From Sympetrum striolatum (Eukaryota; Arthropoda; Insecta; Odonata; Libellulidae): a stretch of DNA of 64,000 bases. Location: positions 74,252,113 through 74,316,112 of the forward strand of contig OX388352.1 of NCBI GenBank assembly GCA_947579665.1. The letters run 5' to 3'. The notes under the pieces were generated by a model, which saw only the letters and a list, made by a program, of their open reading frames with translations, was not told the DNA's origin and did not search any database. The translations under genes were made by a program, and so were the position numbers. This document shows positions 36,478 through 49,700 of the stretch, piece after piece. Numbering within the stretch: the first letter of the stretch is position 1; the number at the start of each line of letters is the position of its first letter.

Positions 36478-36939
36478 CAGGGGTGGCCAATTAACAGCCA
36501 CATACCACTGCTAAATCCCGAATGAGGCTTTCTATACGTTGGGAATTAAGTCGATGCAGTGATTTTGGTTTAAAACATTTTATTTGGAATTAATAAAATC
36601 TAAGCCCCATTTACAACTTAAAAATCTTACTGAGTTCCTGTATACTACGTTGAAAAACTAAAAACCTGACCAGAAACCAGGTAGATGATAAACCCTATTA
36701 GCTAAAGACCAGGTATTTTTTAGAACCTAGTAATCAATAATTATGATTTTATAAAAAAGGAAGAAAATGTGCATAGTGTTTATCTCAGTGTATCAACCAT
36801 AGATTTATATATTTATTTAGTGTTTATAACGAGTATATCTGAAGAACTGAAATATTTTTTGACAAAACGCTTATTGCAGCTCCTTATAGATTTCTGTGCA
36901 TGCGGCTTACAGTGACATGAAGATTGGCCATCCCCAATG
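36478..36939. mobile_element. hAT-like MITE
   Basis: The left end is CAGGGGTGGCCAA and the right end TTGGCCATCCCCAATG, an imperfect inverted pair with the CAGGGGTGG terminus common in hAT elements. Flanking 8-mers (ACATAGAC and TAGATCAC) are not a clean duplication. No coding capacity. Confidence 0.55.
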
Positions 36940-37406
36940 TAGATCACATTTTTAGTGCTGTTTTCCTTCATAAGGAGAAACAAGCAGCAATCTTCAATAA
37001 ATGAAAAATTATAAACTTACATTCAAGAGCTCCGCGTTAAATGACAACCGAATTGGAATAATTCATAACTCTTACACATAGCCATAAAATAAACATTCAA
37101 TTATGGACAAGGGAAGTGTATAACTTGGATAGATGATTTAACATAAAGATGTAAGCCTTAAAGCCCAATCATCAGTTTTGAAAAAATCAATGAATATGAT
37201 AGAAAATTCATTAAGCTCGGATTTTGAAACACCCGATTCTATAACAAAATGCTATTAAATATGGAGTATTCCCTAATAAAATCTTTAACTATGTTTTTAC
37301 CCCAATGAAAGAATACTAACTTTCTTCAAGTAACAATTCAATGCCTAAGGATTAAACTAAATAGTTTCAATCAAGGAAAAGAGTTAAAAGGACTCGGCAC
37401 TAAGGA

Positions 37407-37512
37407 AAATTCGCAAGGAAAACTGGGCTTGAAAAAAGTCAGACAGGGCCAGGAACCAAACCTGGGATCTTATTCTATCCGGAAGGCTGCGTTAACCATC
37501 TAAGCTACCCAG
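37407..37512 (-). mobile_element. tRNA-derived SINE, family B, copy 1
   Basis: On the minus strand it reads from a tRNA-like A box (TAGCTTAGATGG) through a B box (GGTTTGGTTCC, mutated) to a tail GTCAGACTTTTTTCAAG. It pairs with the plus copy at 37562. It is not a functional tRNA gene. Confidence 0.75.
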
Positions 37513-37561
37513 CCCTTGCACGCAAAGTCTACAAAACGGCTTGTTAAAATGTTATGGTCAA

Positions 37562-37665
37562 ATAGCCTAGATGGTTAAGGCAGCCTCCCGGATAGAGGAA
37601 GATCCCAGGTTCGATTCCCAGCCCTGTCAGACTTTTTACAGGTCCGTTTTCCGTTGGCAATTTAA
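37562..37665 (+). mobile_element. tRNA-derived SINE, family B, copy 2
   Basis: A box TAGCCTAGATGG and a perfect B box GGTTCGATTCC near 37609, then CTGTCAGACTTTTTACAGG. It is the mirror image of copy 1 across about 50 bp, so the pair is a head-to-head inverted repeat of about 105 bp per arm. Confidence 0.78.
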
Positions 37666-40600
37666 ATAGCTTCCTCCAAAATAATGAGAAGTTACCAATC
37701 TATCTCTCATGCTGGCTTGTATAAGACTTACTTCTTAGTTCCATATCTTAAGCATAAAAAACAATGGTAAGTGTTAATCAATAAAAAAAAGATATAATAC
37801 AATAATCCATTGCTAAAATTGGGAGAACATTGATGCAAAGTAATACACAACTCTCATTAGTTAAAACAAACTACCATATTACATAGCAGAGTTCAGTCAA
37901 CATCACTAAGTAACAACTACAAAACTGTATCACTGATTTTTTTCAGAATCTGCATAGCTGTACCAATTTCTTGTACTGTATATGAATTTTCACTATGATC
38001 TTAAATATGTGAGATCTTTATTTTTCAAATACTTCTCTTTGCTTATACAGATGAAATGCCACATTCTTAATTGCAAGAGAATCCCCAAATTAAAGTTTTA
38101 CACTCATATTAACATTAATTATCATCACTAACTAATTACATTTTCAGAAAATGTCAACAGTTAGAGGATATTTTCAAAATGGGTTCCTTACATCCCAATT
38201 CAATGAGTTACTAAACATCAATGAATTTCTACTTAAATTAACTACTATGAATTAGGTAATAAATTAGTAAATTATGTTCTTTGCAGGTGAAGAAATTAAA
38301 TCAATACATAACTAGACAATTTGATAATTAAAATTAATACCTGAGCAAGCAAGATTCAATAAATTATCTTAACAAGTATGATTTACTGTTTAATAGAATC
38401 TAATAAATAAGATCACGAAAAATCCATCAATTCAGTAAGTGTTCCAACATTATTGATCACTTTTACTACAATTTTTGAATATTTCAGGAAAAATTTAACG
38501 CTACCAACGATCACTTTTAAGTAAGGGATGGGAATTTCATTTCGAAAACTGATTCTTAGGTCTTCAGCGGAAATTGAAAAAATCTTTTAGCAAACTCAAT
38601 TGGAACATACACCTCGTTTGTAAAGAACAACTTTAGTTTTATTGTTTTGTAGTTGGCATATAACTCGCACTAGCATTATTGACACCAAACGTAAAACAAC
38701 TATGGGTTACTAATGATAAAAAAAGAGTTCTAACCTTCATTCCATCTTAGGAGGACCCATGAAGCAACAGCCATTGCTGGAAAATAAAGTTGTAATATTA
38801 TCCACTTCAGTACATCCACACAGTAAACATCTAAAAAAAGTAAGATAAATACATAAATTGAGTGAGGGTTTGACGAACAAATCGCTTACTCGAATTTATA
38901 AGTTATGCGATTGATAAAACACACTGCAAAAATAAGAACCGTATTAGTATCGCAAAGGAAACTTTTGTTTTTACTATATATAGTGTATATATTAAACCAC
39001 TTTTGTTAATTATTTCTAACCTTTATTATAAATCGCGCCAAAACAGTATTCAAATTGAATAATCATCAAAAATAACTTCAAGGGTCATTTTCTTTACATT
39101 AACAGGTATAGTTTTGAAAACAGCAACAATGGGGCTCAACATAAAATTCTATGAGCGTTTAAACTATTCGAACACAATCAAAACTCTTAGGCAAAAATAT
39201 CAAGTAGTTTTATAGGTTAGTCTTCGCTATATTTTATAATTAAGTTTTGAACAGTAAGAAAAGCTAAATATTGTTTACACGAAAACAGAAACAATGCAAT
39301 TACGTATAGCTGATATGCAACCAGGCAACGTTCGGTATGGTGCTAGTAAAAATTGTGACAGTTTCAACACACAATTTTGATATATTACAACGAAATGGAA
39401 AGAATGCAACAACAGGTAACAGATGCGACAGCACAAAACTGCTGAACTTCAGTGTCAGGATGTGCATGGCTGCCCATACTTGGTCAATGTTTTCATGTGT
39501 CTAGACTAATTAGCCAGTACGAAGATCAATCTCGGATTGATGAGATAGGGCTACGTATGATTTCGTGAATAATGTGAGATGTTATAGATAACTTTACACA
39601 TCTACGAAACCTACCTGTGATCCCAACTTATATTAAGGCCTTCGAGGGTGAGGGTTCATGACCTAGCCTGAAGTGACGTCAAACGTGCAAGAAATATACC
39701 CACAATGCACATAGATACTTTACCTTGAAACTGTTCAAGCGCAATCTTTTAGCAGCAGACTGCCTTTAGGAATATTTTATCGTAGTATGATCTTTAAGGT
39801 TTGAATCTCTTCGTTTTCTTCTGATGTTTCCTTGGATTTTGAAATTACCATGAATTAAAATAATATCAATCAAGAACGTTCTTTCAAACGATTCTCCAAG
39901 ATACTTTTGCGGTGAATGGTTATTAAAGTATTTCTCCATTTAAAACAGAAATTAAATTCTTCATTGAAGGTCAATAGTATTCAGATATTTATAAATACAG
40001 AATACTACCGCAATGTTCCTGCTAACTAATCTTAACGTAGTACGTATAGTAATTGTAATAATGAGTATTTTTTGATGTCGCTCGTAAATTCTTACCAATT
40101 TATTGTTATAAATCAATGAAGCTTCAAATATGTAGGGAAGTAAGCTGACAGAACGATTGCTGTGCAATTGTTGCACAGCTGATGAGCGCGTCACTTTTTA
40201 ATAATGTCGATCGTAATTTAGCTTCTCTACTTCATCTTTGAATAACACTATTTTTCCATTGTGAAAACGGAAGAATTATTCATTCATATTCAATTGCATT
40301 GAGGATTAAGATGCTTATGCATGTTTATTTGGGTGTTCTGATGATTATGTATTGGATAAGTTGAAGGGTAAAGTTGTCTATACATATGTATATATACATC
40401 TATTGCCAGTCCGAATCCCTAGTAACGTAAATTTAAATGCTTAACGTTTTGATTGCCAAAAATATCAATAATTAAACCAAAATCACCAGTTTTGGAGTAT
40501 GAACTCTTCATACGACCGAAATTAAGGTAAAAATTTTCTTACATAAATTCAGAGATAAATGTAAAAATAGTTACCATTAAAAATTACCTTCTAGTGTTTC

Positions 40601-40690
40601 ATATGATTGCATGGAAAGTAACGTGAACTAAAGTCTAAGCTATGATAGGGAGTCTTATTTATATTGCGAACATAACGAATAAGTAAGTAA
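37666..40690. other. Intergenic, no gene seen
   Basis: AT-rich with moderate CpG. The open frame at 39961-40194 (minus) has no recognisable domain. Confidence 0.4.
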
Positions 40691-40699
40691 AGTATAACG

Positions 40700-41480
40700 A
40701 ACACCTTTCCAAATCTTTCCGTTTTATTCAATTTTATTAGTCCTTTGATACTTTCATTACCTTCGATTTTCCTATGTTCATTTTCATCATGTACACCTCT
40801 CCTTCATTCTTATTTGCTCTACCAGTCTCTTTAACACTCCTCACTCTCTGTTATAATATCTCGGTCGTCTGCATATTTAATTTTCTTTAGCCTCTCTCTT
40901 TCTACTACCATCCCTCCAATCCCTTCCTAGGCGTTCTCTATCAGTTTGTCTCCATATATGTTCAATAAAATTGGGAACAAACAACTCTAGTGTTGTGCTT
41001 CTTCCTATATACCTCTCATATCAGTCTCATCTCCCTCTATCCTTACTGTTAATCTCTGTCCCATGTACAGATGCTTCGTTGCCCTTCTATCTTTCCAGTC
41101 CACTCCGATTTCCTTTTGAATTTCCAGTAGTATGTGCCATTTCACCCTTTCTAATGCCGTCTCATAATATATCTAACATATAGCTCATAATCTATGAAAC
41201 AGATGAACATTCCCCTCTTCAGCTCAATTCCTTCACCTCTTACCATCTTTCTGTTCATTTCCAATACCCTTTCCATCAACATTCTTATGCACCCTACGGT
41301 ATCCTTAGTTCCCCTTTCTCTTCAAAATCTGAACTGGACGTCTCTAAGTTTTTCTATATCTTCCTTTTAATCTGCTTCATCTTTTATTATTCAGGTCACC
41401 ATCTTTTCCACTGAATTTCATCAACAATTTGAGAAGTGGCAGTTAATGTGGGTCTATTTTGCCTATAGCCGTGTTGAAAG
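40700..41480 (-). mobile_element. Non-LTR retrotransposon relic, RT region
   Basis: Minus strand near 40980-40845 gives NIYGDKLIENA then LKKIKYADDRDII, the RT catalytic box YADD and the preceding helix. Further minus-strand pieces follow (for example VLKRLVEQIRMKE). The stretch 40971-41480 is the upstream RT palm in decayed form. The plus-strand frame 40971-41183 is its shadow. Confidence 0.7.
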
Positions 41481-41587
41481 TTAGATAAAATATGATATGA
41501 CACAAGGAAATGAACTAAAAGTCGTTATAAAGAACTATCTCAAAAATTAATCCTAATTGCTTAGTAATAGAGGATGGTCAAAAAGAT

Positions 41588-41705
41588 AGCCTAGTAGGCA
41601 GCACATACTGCTTTGGTGAAAGCAATCTAAGTTTTGATTCCCAGTGGAAGCCCATGTGCCAATTGAACTAAGCTGTCAAAGCACTTTTAGCATGCTACTA
41701 CTAAT
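41588..41705 (+). mobile_element. tRNA-derived SINE, family C, copy 1
   Basis: A box TAGCCTAGTAGG, B box GTTTTGATTCCC near 41630, then a body shared in reverse with 49294-49377 (CCCAGTGGAAGCCCATGTG, CTAAGCTGTCAAAGCACTTT) and a TACTACTAATAC tail. Confidence 0.75.
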
Positions 41706-43249
41706 ACAACTAAAATAAATAAGTAAACGTGAAATAATATTTTAAGAAGATAAAATTTAAGTGTAAAATAAATGAGAATAAAGTTTAAAATACTGCCACC
41801 TTTTCTTGAGTATTTATTTATTGTAAATGGACATTTACTGACATACTACTTTCATAGTTAATTTATGTAATTATTTTTCATATATTTTCTACTTTCATAG
41901 TTATATTATGTATTTATTCCTTATCCTGCCTTTTTTATATAAAAATATAGACCAATATTATATATATAGGGGTATATTAGGGCCAAATTGGTTTCCAGTA
42001 GCTGACTTAAAGACTCAGCTTATTCAAAATGCCTGCCCAAGTTTTTTGGCCTTTCTCTTTAGACTTGGGTCTCTTTAGACAATTAATTAGTAATAGTAAC
42101 TTGCCCTAAGTCATGATTCTACATATTTCCAAAACTTTCCACCTTCATTCTAAAACTCATGCATTTATATTATCCTAATATTTTTTCAATTTCCCAATCT
42201 ACTAAGGTTCCCTTTCCTAAGCATAGACCTAATACTCCATTTAAAATATATATATATCAACAGTTGAAATGATAGAAAATATGCACAATTTAAAAAAAAA
42301 TCAGTGATTTGCAGAAAAAAATATTTAATAATTTATGTAAATAATATCATTTATTTTAAATTAAATTATTTTGAAAAGTTTATGTAATATAACAGAAACT
42401 CTAGTAAAATAGAAAATTTTTATATTATAACTAAAAGCTGTAAATTTTGGATTTTTGTATTGCATGTCATCTTAGAGTAAGTTGCTCTTTCTTTTTGAAG
42501 TTACAAAGAATTAAATTGATATAGCTAATGGCTCAATGATTATAGATCATAATACAGTAAAAATGGCACAACAATTTATTTACAATATCAGCAGCAGGAA
42601 ATTATTACATTGAATAACTCATGGAGCCATGTAAAACTTGGAATTTTTAGAATACTCTTCAATATGGAAATATCACCTTCAAGAAAAGTGAATTAAAATT
42701 AGCCTCTCATATTTATACATGCCTTCAAGAAAAATACAAATGAAAACAAATCACAATATGAAATGGACATCAATGATAATCTGTCAACAAAGAAATAAAA
42801 TACTATTGAGTTCATAATTTTATATGATTTAAACATAAAATCTATCAACTTTGTGGTAATCTATACCAACAATAGAGTAACAAATAGCTGAAGGAATCTT
42901 TGACAAAATCTTTCATAGACTCAATTTCAATTAAGATGTATGAACAATGGTGGAACCATATAAATTTGAAATTGGTTGTATAGAAGATTTTGAATCAAAC
43001 TTTGATTATAAGTACCAATATGATTAAAAATGACTTTCTATGCATTTTACAGCACTACTAATGATTTCACAATGATATAAAAATCCCCTGGGATTTTGGT
43101 AGTGATATTTGATTAAATTCCACAGAGCATCAAATGTACAAATAAAAATATAAAATGTGACATTAACATCATTCCTGCAACTGTATGCATATGGGAGTTA
43201 GCTTCAATTAAAATCCTATTTTCACAAAAAATTGTGAAAGAAATGTTCA

Positions 43250-43755
43250 CTATGCAAATGGATTAAGATTTCGGTCATAATCACTATCAATGTTTTTGTT
43301 TTTACGATTAACTGATACATCATCATCACCCTCAAAAGGATTAGTTGAATCTTCAGCAAATGGATTTTTACTTTCATCATAGGCTTGTCCTTGACTGTTG
43401 TACTTCAAGCCTTCCTGTATGGAATCCGCATCACCAAATGGATTGCTAGAATGAGTATGTTGGCCTTTTACTTTATTAGATGGAACTGAGGAATTATCTC
43501 CTCCACGAGTCATGTTTGCTTCCAATGAGCTGCTGTACTGAATTTGCCCAGTGCTTAGTCCCAATTGAGTCCTTTTTGTCACAGATGCATTAATACTGGA
43601 TGCTGACATCCTAGGAGATGAAATCTGTTCCTCAAGGTTAAGCGAAGGTATTCTGGGATTCACAGTCAATGCAGATACAGGAGGAATTTGTATGCTATGT
43701 GCTTCTTCTCTTTTTCTTGTCTCACCAGATGCTAAGTTAGAATCTTTTAGTGAAT
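43250..43755 (-). CDS. Vps11: Vps11 last exon: polar tail with four NPF motifs
   Basis: The acceptor CATCTTGCAG precedes 43755. It joins in phase (G plus AT gives Asp) to the previous exon. The tail is Ser/Asn/Asp-rich and predicted disordered. NPF motifs are encoded at 43436-43444, 43358-43366, 43334-43342 and 43256-43264; three are followed by acidic or Gly-Asp residues, and the last ends the protein as NPFA. The stop is TAG at 43252-43250. NPF is the known ligand of EH domains (EHD, Eps15 families). Confidence 0.9.
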
Positions 43756-46700
43756 CTGCAAGATGATAGGTTACAATTAACACCTCACAAGAACTTTGAC
43801 ATGCAACATAGATTTTATAGTCTCAACAAATTCTAAATTAAATGTAGAGGCAAATGATTCAAATTCTTCAATGAAATAAAGTTTGTAGTCTCTGTTCACA
43901 TAGAAAATCACGAGAAGCATAAAAACTCTCTTAGTTTCTCACAAAAACTGTCTTAGTATAGCTGATAAATTAGGTAAATTTCTGAGGCAACAATGAACAC
44001 ACAACCATTCCCTGAGCGGAAAAGTCTAATCAGCCAGGATTCAAACCCAGGACCTTGGTGTAGGAGCGTAGCTGGAATGCTATTCACTCGGCCACCAAGG
44101 GGGGAATTAAATTTTGATAATTAACAACATTAATAGCAACAATTTGAGAAACAATGAGATATTGACTCTTCTGTTAAAGCTGAGAATCTTCGTCTTACTA
44201 TGTTTTAAGTATGTTACCATAAAAATAGTTCACCAAAATTTTTGTGGTATATAGCTGATAAATTGGGCAAGTTTTTAAGGTAGCCACCAAAATAATTTTT
44301 TAAACTATTGGCCTCAAAGATTTTGAGAAAATTTCAGAAGGCAATGTTTTTTTAAATATGAATTTTTTTCTGACTTCCTGCAAAGTCGAAACACTTAAAT
44401 TCAAGAGTCTTTTAGTAAGTCTCTAGATCGTAAGGAAATAGAAAAAACCATTGCTGAGGAATAGGAAAAGATTAAAATAACTCTCAAAGATAGTGCTAAA
44501 AAACTATTGGGAGAGTAAAACAAATAAAAATTAGGAAACCATGGATAATAGAAATGCTAAATAAAATGAAGGAAAGAAGAACATGGAAAAGGGTCAATAC
44601 AAAGCATCGGCGTAGAATGTACTGAGTACTAAACAACAAGCTAAGAAGGGAAACAAATAAGGCAAGGAAACAGTGGCGGAAGGGACAGTATAATGAAATA
44701 GAAAAGCCGGTGGAAAGCAGGAGGGCCGACCTATTGTATATAAAGATAAAGCAATTGATGGGGAATAAAATTAGTAATAGAATGGTGTAGGTAAAAGATA
44801 GCAGAGGAAATATCTTAAGGAATCCAGCCAGCATAAGGAGATAATGGAAAGAATGTTGAGGAACTGTAAGGGAAAAACTTGAAACTCACCAGTTAAGTAA
44901 TAGAGAGTGAGAAAGAAGTTGAAGTAGACGATTTTGGACCTGGGATACTGCACAGTGAAATAAAAAAGTCAATACGAGATATGAAAGGGAAAAAAGCAAA
45001 GGGGATTGACGAGATCCCAGTTGAATTCTTTAAGAATCTAGGAGAAGGGTAAAATATGTATCTATTATTTATGTAGGAAAATTTATGATAAAGGGAAATG
45101 GTCATAGGATATTACCAATACTATTTTGATTCTGTTACAGAAGTTAAATGCCAATGAATGTTGGGATTATCATACAAACTGAAGAAGAAACAGAATGGCC
45201 TGAGTTGGGAAGTGGGATAAGATAAGATGATAAGATAAGATGTCCTATGTCACCAACACTCTTTAATATATATGCAGAGGAAATGGTGAAAGCCTGGGAA
45301 AAAATAGATAAGGGAGTAAAGGTTGGTGGGAAAGCATTTAAGTCTGTAATGTATGCAGACAAGAAAGCTATTCTAAGTGATTCTGAAAAGGGTTGGCAAA
45401 TTTTAGTAAATGCACTTAATGATAAAGAAACAGAGTTTGTGATGAAAATTAACATAAGTAAAACTATAACATTGAAGTTTACTAAGGGGAAAAACCTAAG
45501 TTAACAAAAAAGGTGCATAGGAAAAAACTAGAGCAGAATAAATTCTCTTACTTGGAAGTACTCCTTTTTGGGACCAAATGTGCAAAGTAGAGATTTTAAA
45601 AAAGAATAGCTTTGGTCAAATGAAGTGAAGGAAATTGTTGACCAGGAATCAGGAAAAAATTGGTAAAAATCCTCGATGAGGAGTTTTTTGCTGTATGGGT
45701 TTGAAACGTGGACCATAAGAAAGGAGAAATGTCAAATGTTGAGAAGCCTTTGAGATTGGGGTTTGGCATAGAATGGAAAAAGTATTTGTGTTGATAGAAA
45801 AACAAACACGAAGGTGCTGGAGATGGTTGGGGATGAGAGGGCTTTAACTGAAGTAATCTAAAATTGACGGAGGAAATGGGTGGGTAAAATGTTGAGAGTG
45901 GAGGGACTAATGAACGTAATTGGCAGAGGAAGACAAAGGAAGAAGCTGTTACATAACATAAAAGGTGGGGTTAGATACCAAGAAGTAAAAGAGATGATGT
46001 TGAATAATAATTTTTTATGCACATAGGTCCTACCAAAAGGCAAAACACTCAAGATATCCTTTATGACTCAGATAATGACAATTTTCGCGAACTGCTCCTT
46101 GGTTTGATGCCAGAGAATTGCAAAACTTTTACCTAAACAAATTATAAGGAACTTAATTAACAAATATTGACCTATAGCATTGGAGTGCACATAAAGGTTA
46201 GTGGAAAGAAAAATTGGAAATGGTCCCGGATTTGCTGCTGGTTAACCAAATTTTCATGTTATGAATATTATTCAACTAATTTTTGAATTTGCCATTTATG
46301 TAGATCAACACTTAAAATTTAACAACATTAATCAAATGTTCAAACAAACATGATATAATAACTGCAAATTAATAGTGTTTTGTAATACAATGCATCAGCT
46401 CTAACTATATTTTTATATAGCAGGTTGAAAAATAACTGACCGGAGTATCTTTTGAATCAGTTTCATACAAGAATCAATGCAGACAGCATAAAAAATTAAG
46501 AATAATACCCAATATTACTATTGTCCTCCTTACAAACGCATTTTAAATGAGAAATCATATTTAGTCTCAGCTATAAAATTATGGAATTATTTGGCTCTTC
46601 CAATAAAAGCAAGCAAAAATGTATCACAACACATCCAAAATATTGTATCACAATTATGTAATGGAAACTGCATGAGCTGCATATGTATTTTTAGGTTTGT

Positions 46701-49700
46701 TTAATAACTTCGTAATTGATCCAAAAACTCTAGGCCAGAAAAAAATTGTATTTGATTTTGTACCTAATTACATTATATTCTTATCTTATTGCTGACTGCA
46801 ATTTATGTAAAACTGCCTGTTTCCGATTGTTTTTAGGTGGCTAACCACAAAACAATAAACATTATTATTATTATATTTTTGTAATTCAGGACTCAAGGGG
46901 GAACTGAAATCTTCCATTGGTGGAACCTCTATCTTTATAGATGAGGCACATGATAAACATCTTGAGAGTGTGAAATTATCTGCTGAGGTACATAGGAAAT
47001 GCTTAGTGTATATTTAATTGAAGCTTGTAAGGATTTATGATGTTATCCTCTAAGGCAGTGCTTCATCCAAGCAAAAGTCTTAGGGCTGACCTTCCATTCT
47101 TTGACAGTGGGATCTACTAAATCAATCTCTTATGTTTGTCCCTCAAGGGGTAAACCAAATTTTGATTATTCGTTAAAAGCCAGCTAGTTAAAGAGAAGCA
47201 TAAGGTTTAAAAGAAGCAGTTTCATTTATGCCATGTTATTTTGCTTTTTAATCATAACCTCTTGTTTTTAACATATTATTTTATTGGTTTCTTTTAGTAG
47301 AGTAGAAACAATTCTATTTTTATCCCAGAAGAAGGAATTTGCAAGTTCAGAAAGTGACAATAAAAACAAATTTTATGTTCACACTGAATTATGGATTAGA
47401 TACTTTGAGATCCACAACATGAAGTAGAATTTATAAGCTAGAACTGAATATCTCACCAATTTGTTTTAAGTAATTGATTTTTTTATTTATGTACGATTTT
47501 CCATATTTTTTTAAATTGATACCCAACGTTTATAACAGAATATTAATAGGGCCTAAGTTTCCTAAGCAAACATACCTGAAATGTACCATTTCATTCCTAA
47601 ATGACTATAATATGCACAAATTTGTTGTAATATAATTTCATTAAGGATTTGCAGAACTTGTTTTCTCTACAGTAAGGATCCATATGATCAAAATCATTAG
47701 AATGAAATAGCAGGAAGCCTTTCTTTTTGGTGTTACATCATTCATTTAGGGGCTTTGTTTGCACCAACGATGAAGACATCAATAGAGAAGAGACATTTGC
47801 ATGACAAATAAATGGAAACAGACCCTTCTTTGGTATAAATTCTGAAAGGTGAACAGACAGTGAATAAATGGACATGAAATACATGATACAATTCTCTAGA
47901 AGTACCATTCACCAATAAAGGATGTGTTATTAAAAAAAAAACAAATTAAATAGTTTTAAAGTCTACAGCCTAAAAATTATATTTTAAAACAAAATTTTAA
48001 AAATCAATGAAATGAATTTTTACATGCTAAAGATACAGATACAGTAGCAAAAATTAAAAACCTTATATAGCATGGGAGGTTATTTAAAAAATCTAATGAA
48101 GGCTTGATGGGTCATTAACATTTCAGATCATGAATGGAGTACTAGAGGCTATTTTCCATCACTGGTTACTGTAACTACTACTTCTATTGCCAAGATTTTA
48201 CACTAAAGAGGATTCTTGATTCCTAAGTCCAAGCAGTGGAGCATTATTCACCTGCTATTCTCGTTTTAGAAGGCGAGTCTGTCACAAGTGTAAGTCGATT
48301 GAAAATCCCTCTTCCAAAATAGTCTGCCACCCAAGTAAAGCCATCCTCTGCTCTGTCCAATTGGCTGTGGAATGATTCATGCATGTCCCAACTTTGCTCC
48401 TAAAATAAATGAAAAAATTTACAGATTACCAAACATGTCCTAGAGCTAAAATTTCGGCACTCACTCTTAGCAAAATGAAAATTTTAAATACCATTCATGA
48501 CAGCTTTCCTTGCACAGTAAATCACAATCTAAATAGAATTTAGTATCAAAATTACTTAAACAACATCCTTTAACAGGTTTGCTGCTAAGATAAAATTTGA
48601 GGTTTCTGTTCTTGGGCCAATTTGATTTGATACATAATTTGAAGTAATATCAATGACCAGGAAAATTTTTTGAATTTATTTATTATATTTGTTAATCTGA
48701 ATAAATTAAATTTTATGGAGAGGTCACCAGTCACTGCGTTTGGACTGGAGCATTGGTCATGGCAGGGAGAAATAAGACCTAACAATTTAATTCCTAGATA
48801 TTTTTAATGGGAATTTGCCCTTTCTTAATTTCTTTATGTATATATGTATAAATTAATCACACTAAAACAAAAATATTACTCTTTGCTTGATTTCAGAAAA
48901 TTAATGCAGCAAATTAAAAATAATTTCAATAATATTGCTAAATTTCAAAGGAATAATCACTTAAATATGCTATTACTTATAGTAAATTTTTCTATATACT
49001 ATTAGCATTTGCCGGAGCTACTGTACAGCACAACCCACTCAATGTAAACATAATTCAGCAAATTGGTCGTTGGTGCAAAAGTTATTTTTTTTTTCTAATT
49101 CATAGTTTCCTATTTGTATACACATATTGAAACTATTTTGGAAAAAAACAAGGAGTGTTAAAAAATCAGGAATGAAAGAATTAGGGTAAGATTGGGTATA
49201 GAAAGGCTCCAAGTACAGATTGAGAAAATGAGATTAAGATGGTTTGGACATATGATGAGGATGAAGGAATGGCAACTCCCAAGAAGAAGAGTAGTAGTAG
49301 TATTAGTATTGTTAAAAGTGCTTCGACAGCTTAGGTCATTTCGCACATTGGCTCCCACTGGGAATCGAACCCGGGACGAAGAAGAGTATTTGAAGAGAAG
49401 AAAGGAAAAGGACCTAGGGGAAGGCCAAGAGGAAGATGGAAGGATATGATCAACAAAGACATAAGCAAAAGAGTGGAGGAAACAGAGAAGGTGTGGGATG
49501 AGATATGGTGGGAGGATAGAGCAGGATGGCAGTCACTGATCCACCAAAGTCCTACTCTGACGGAGTTGGGAAAAGGATGACGACGAAGACAAAATAAATT
49601 TTTCAGAGCAAATTTTAAATATGCCTTGAAGTAAAGGCATCCGCATTGAGTGGGTTAATCAGACAATGCAAATTCTATAACCTAAAGGAGACAAGATTAA

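Noticed and set aside
44496..46052. Several minus-strand hydrophobic frames
   Set aside because: All are antisense to the LINE relic on the plus strand, where purine-rich coding gives Phe/Leu/Ser-rich shadows.
49192..49449. 85-codon plus-strand frame as a gene
   Set aside because: It reads through LINE tail, SINE and LINE tail again, so it is a chance fusion.
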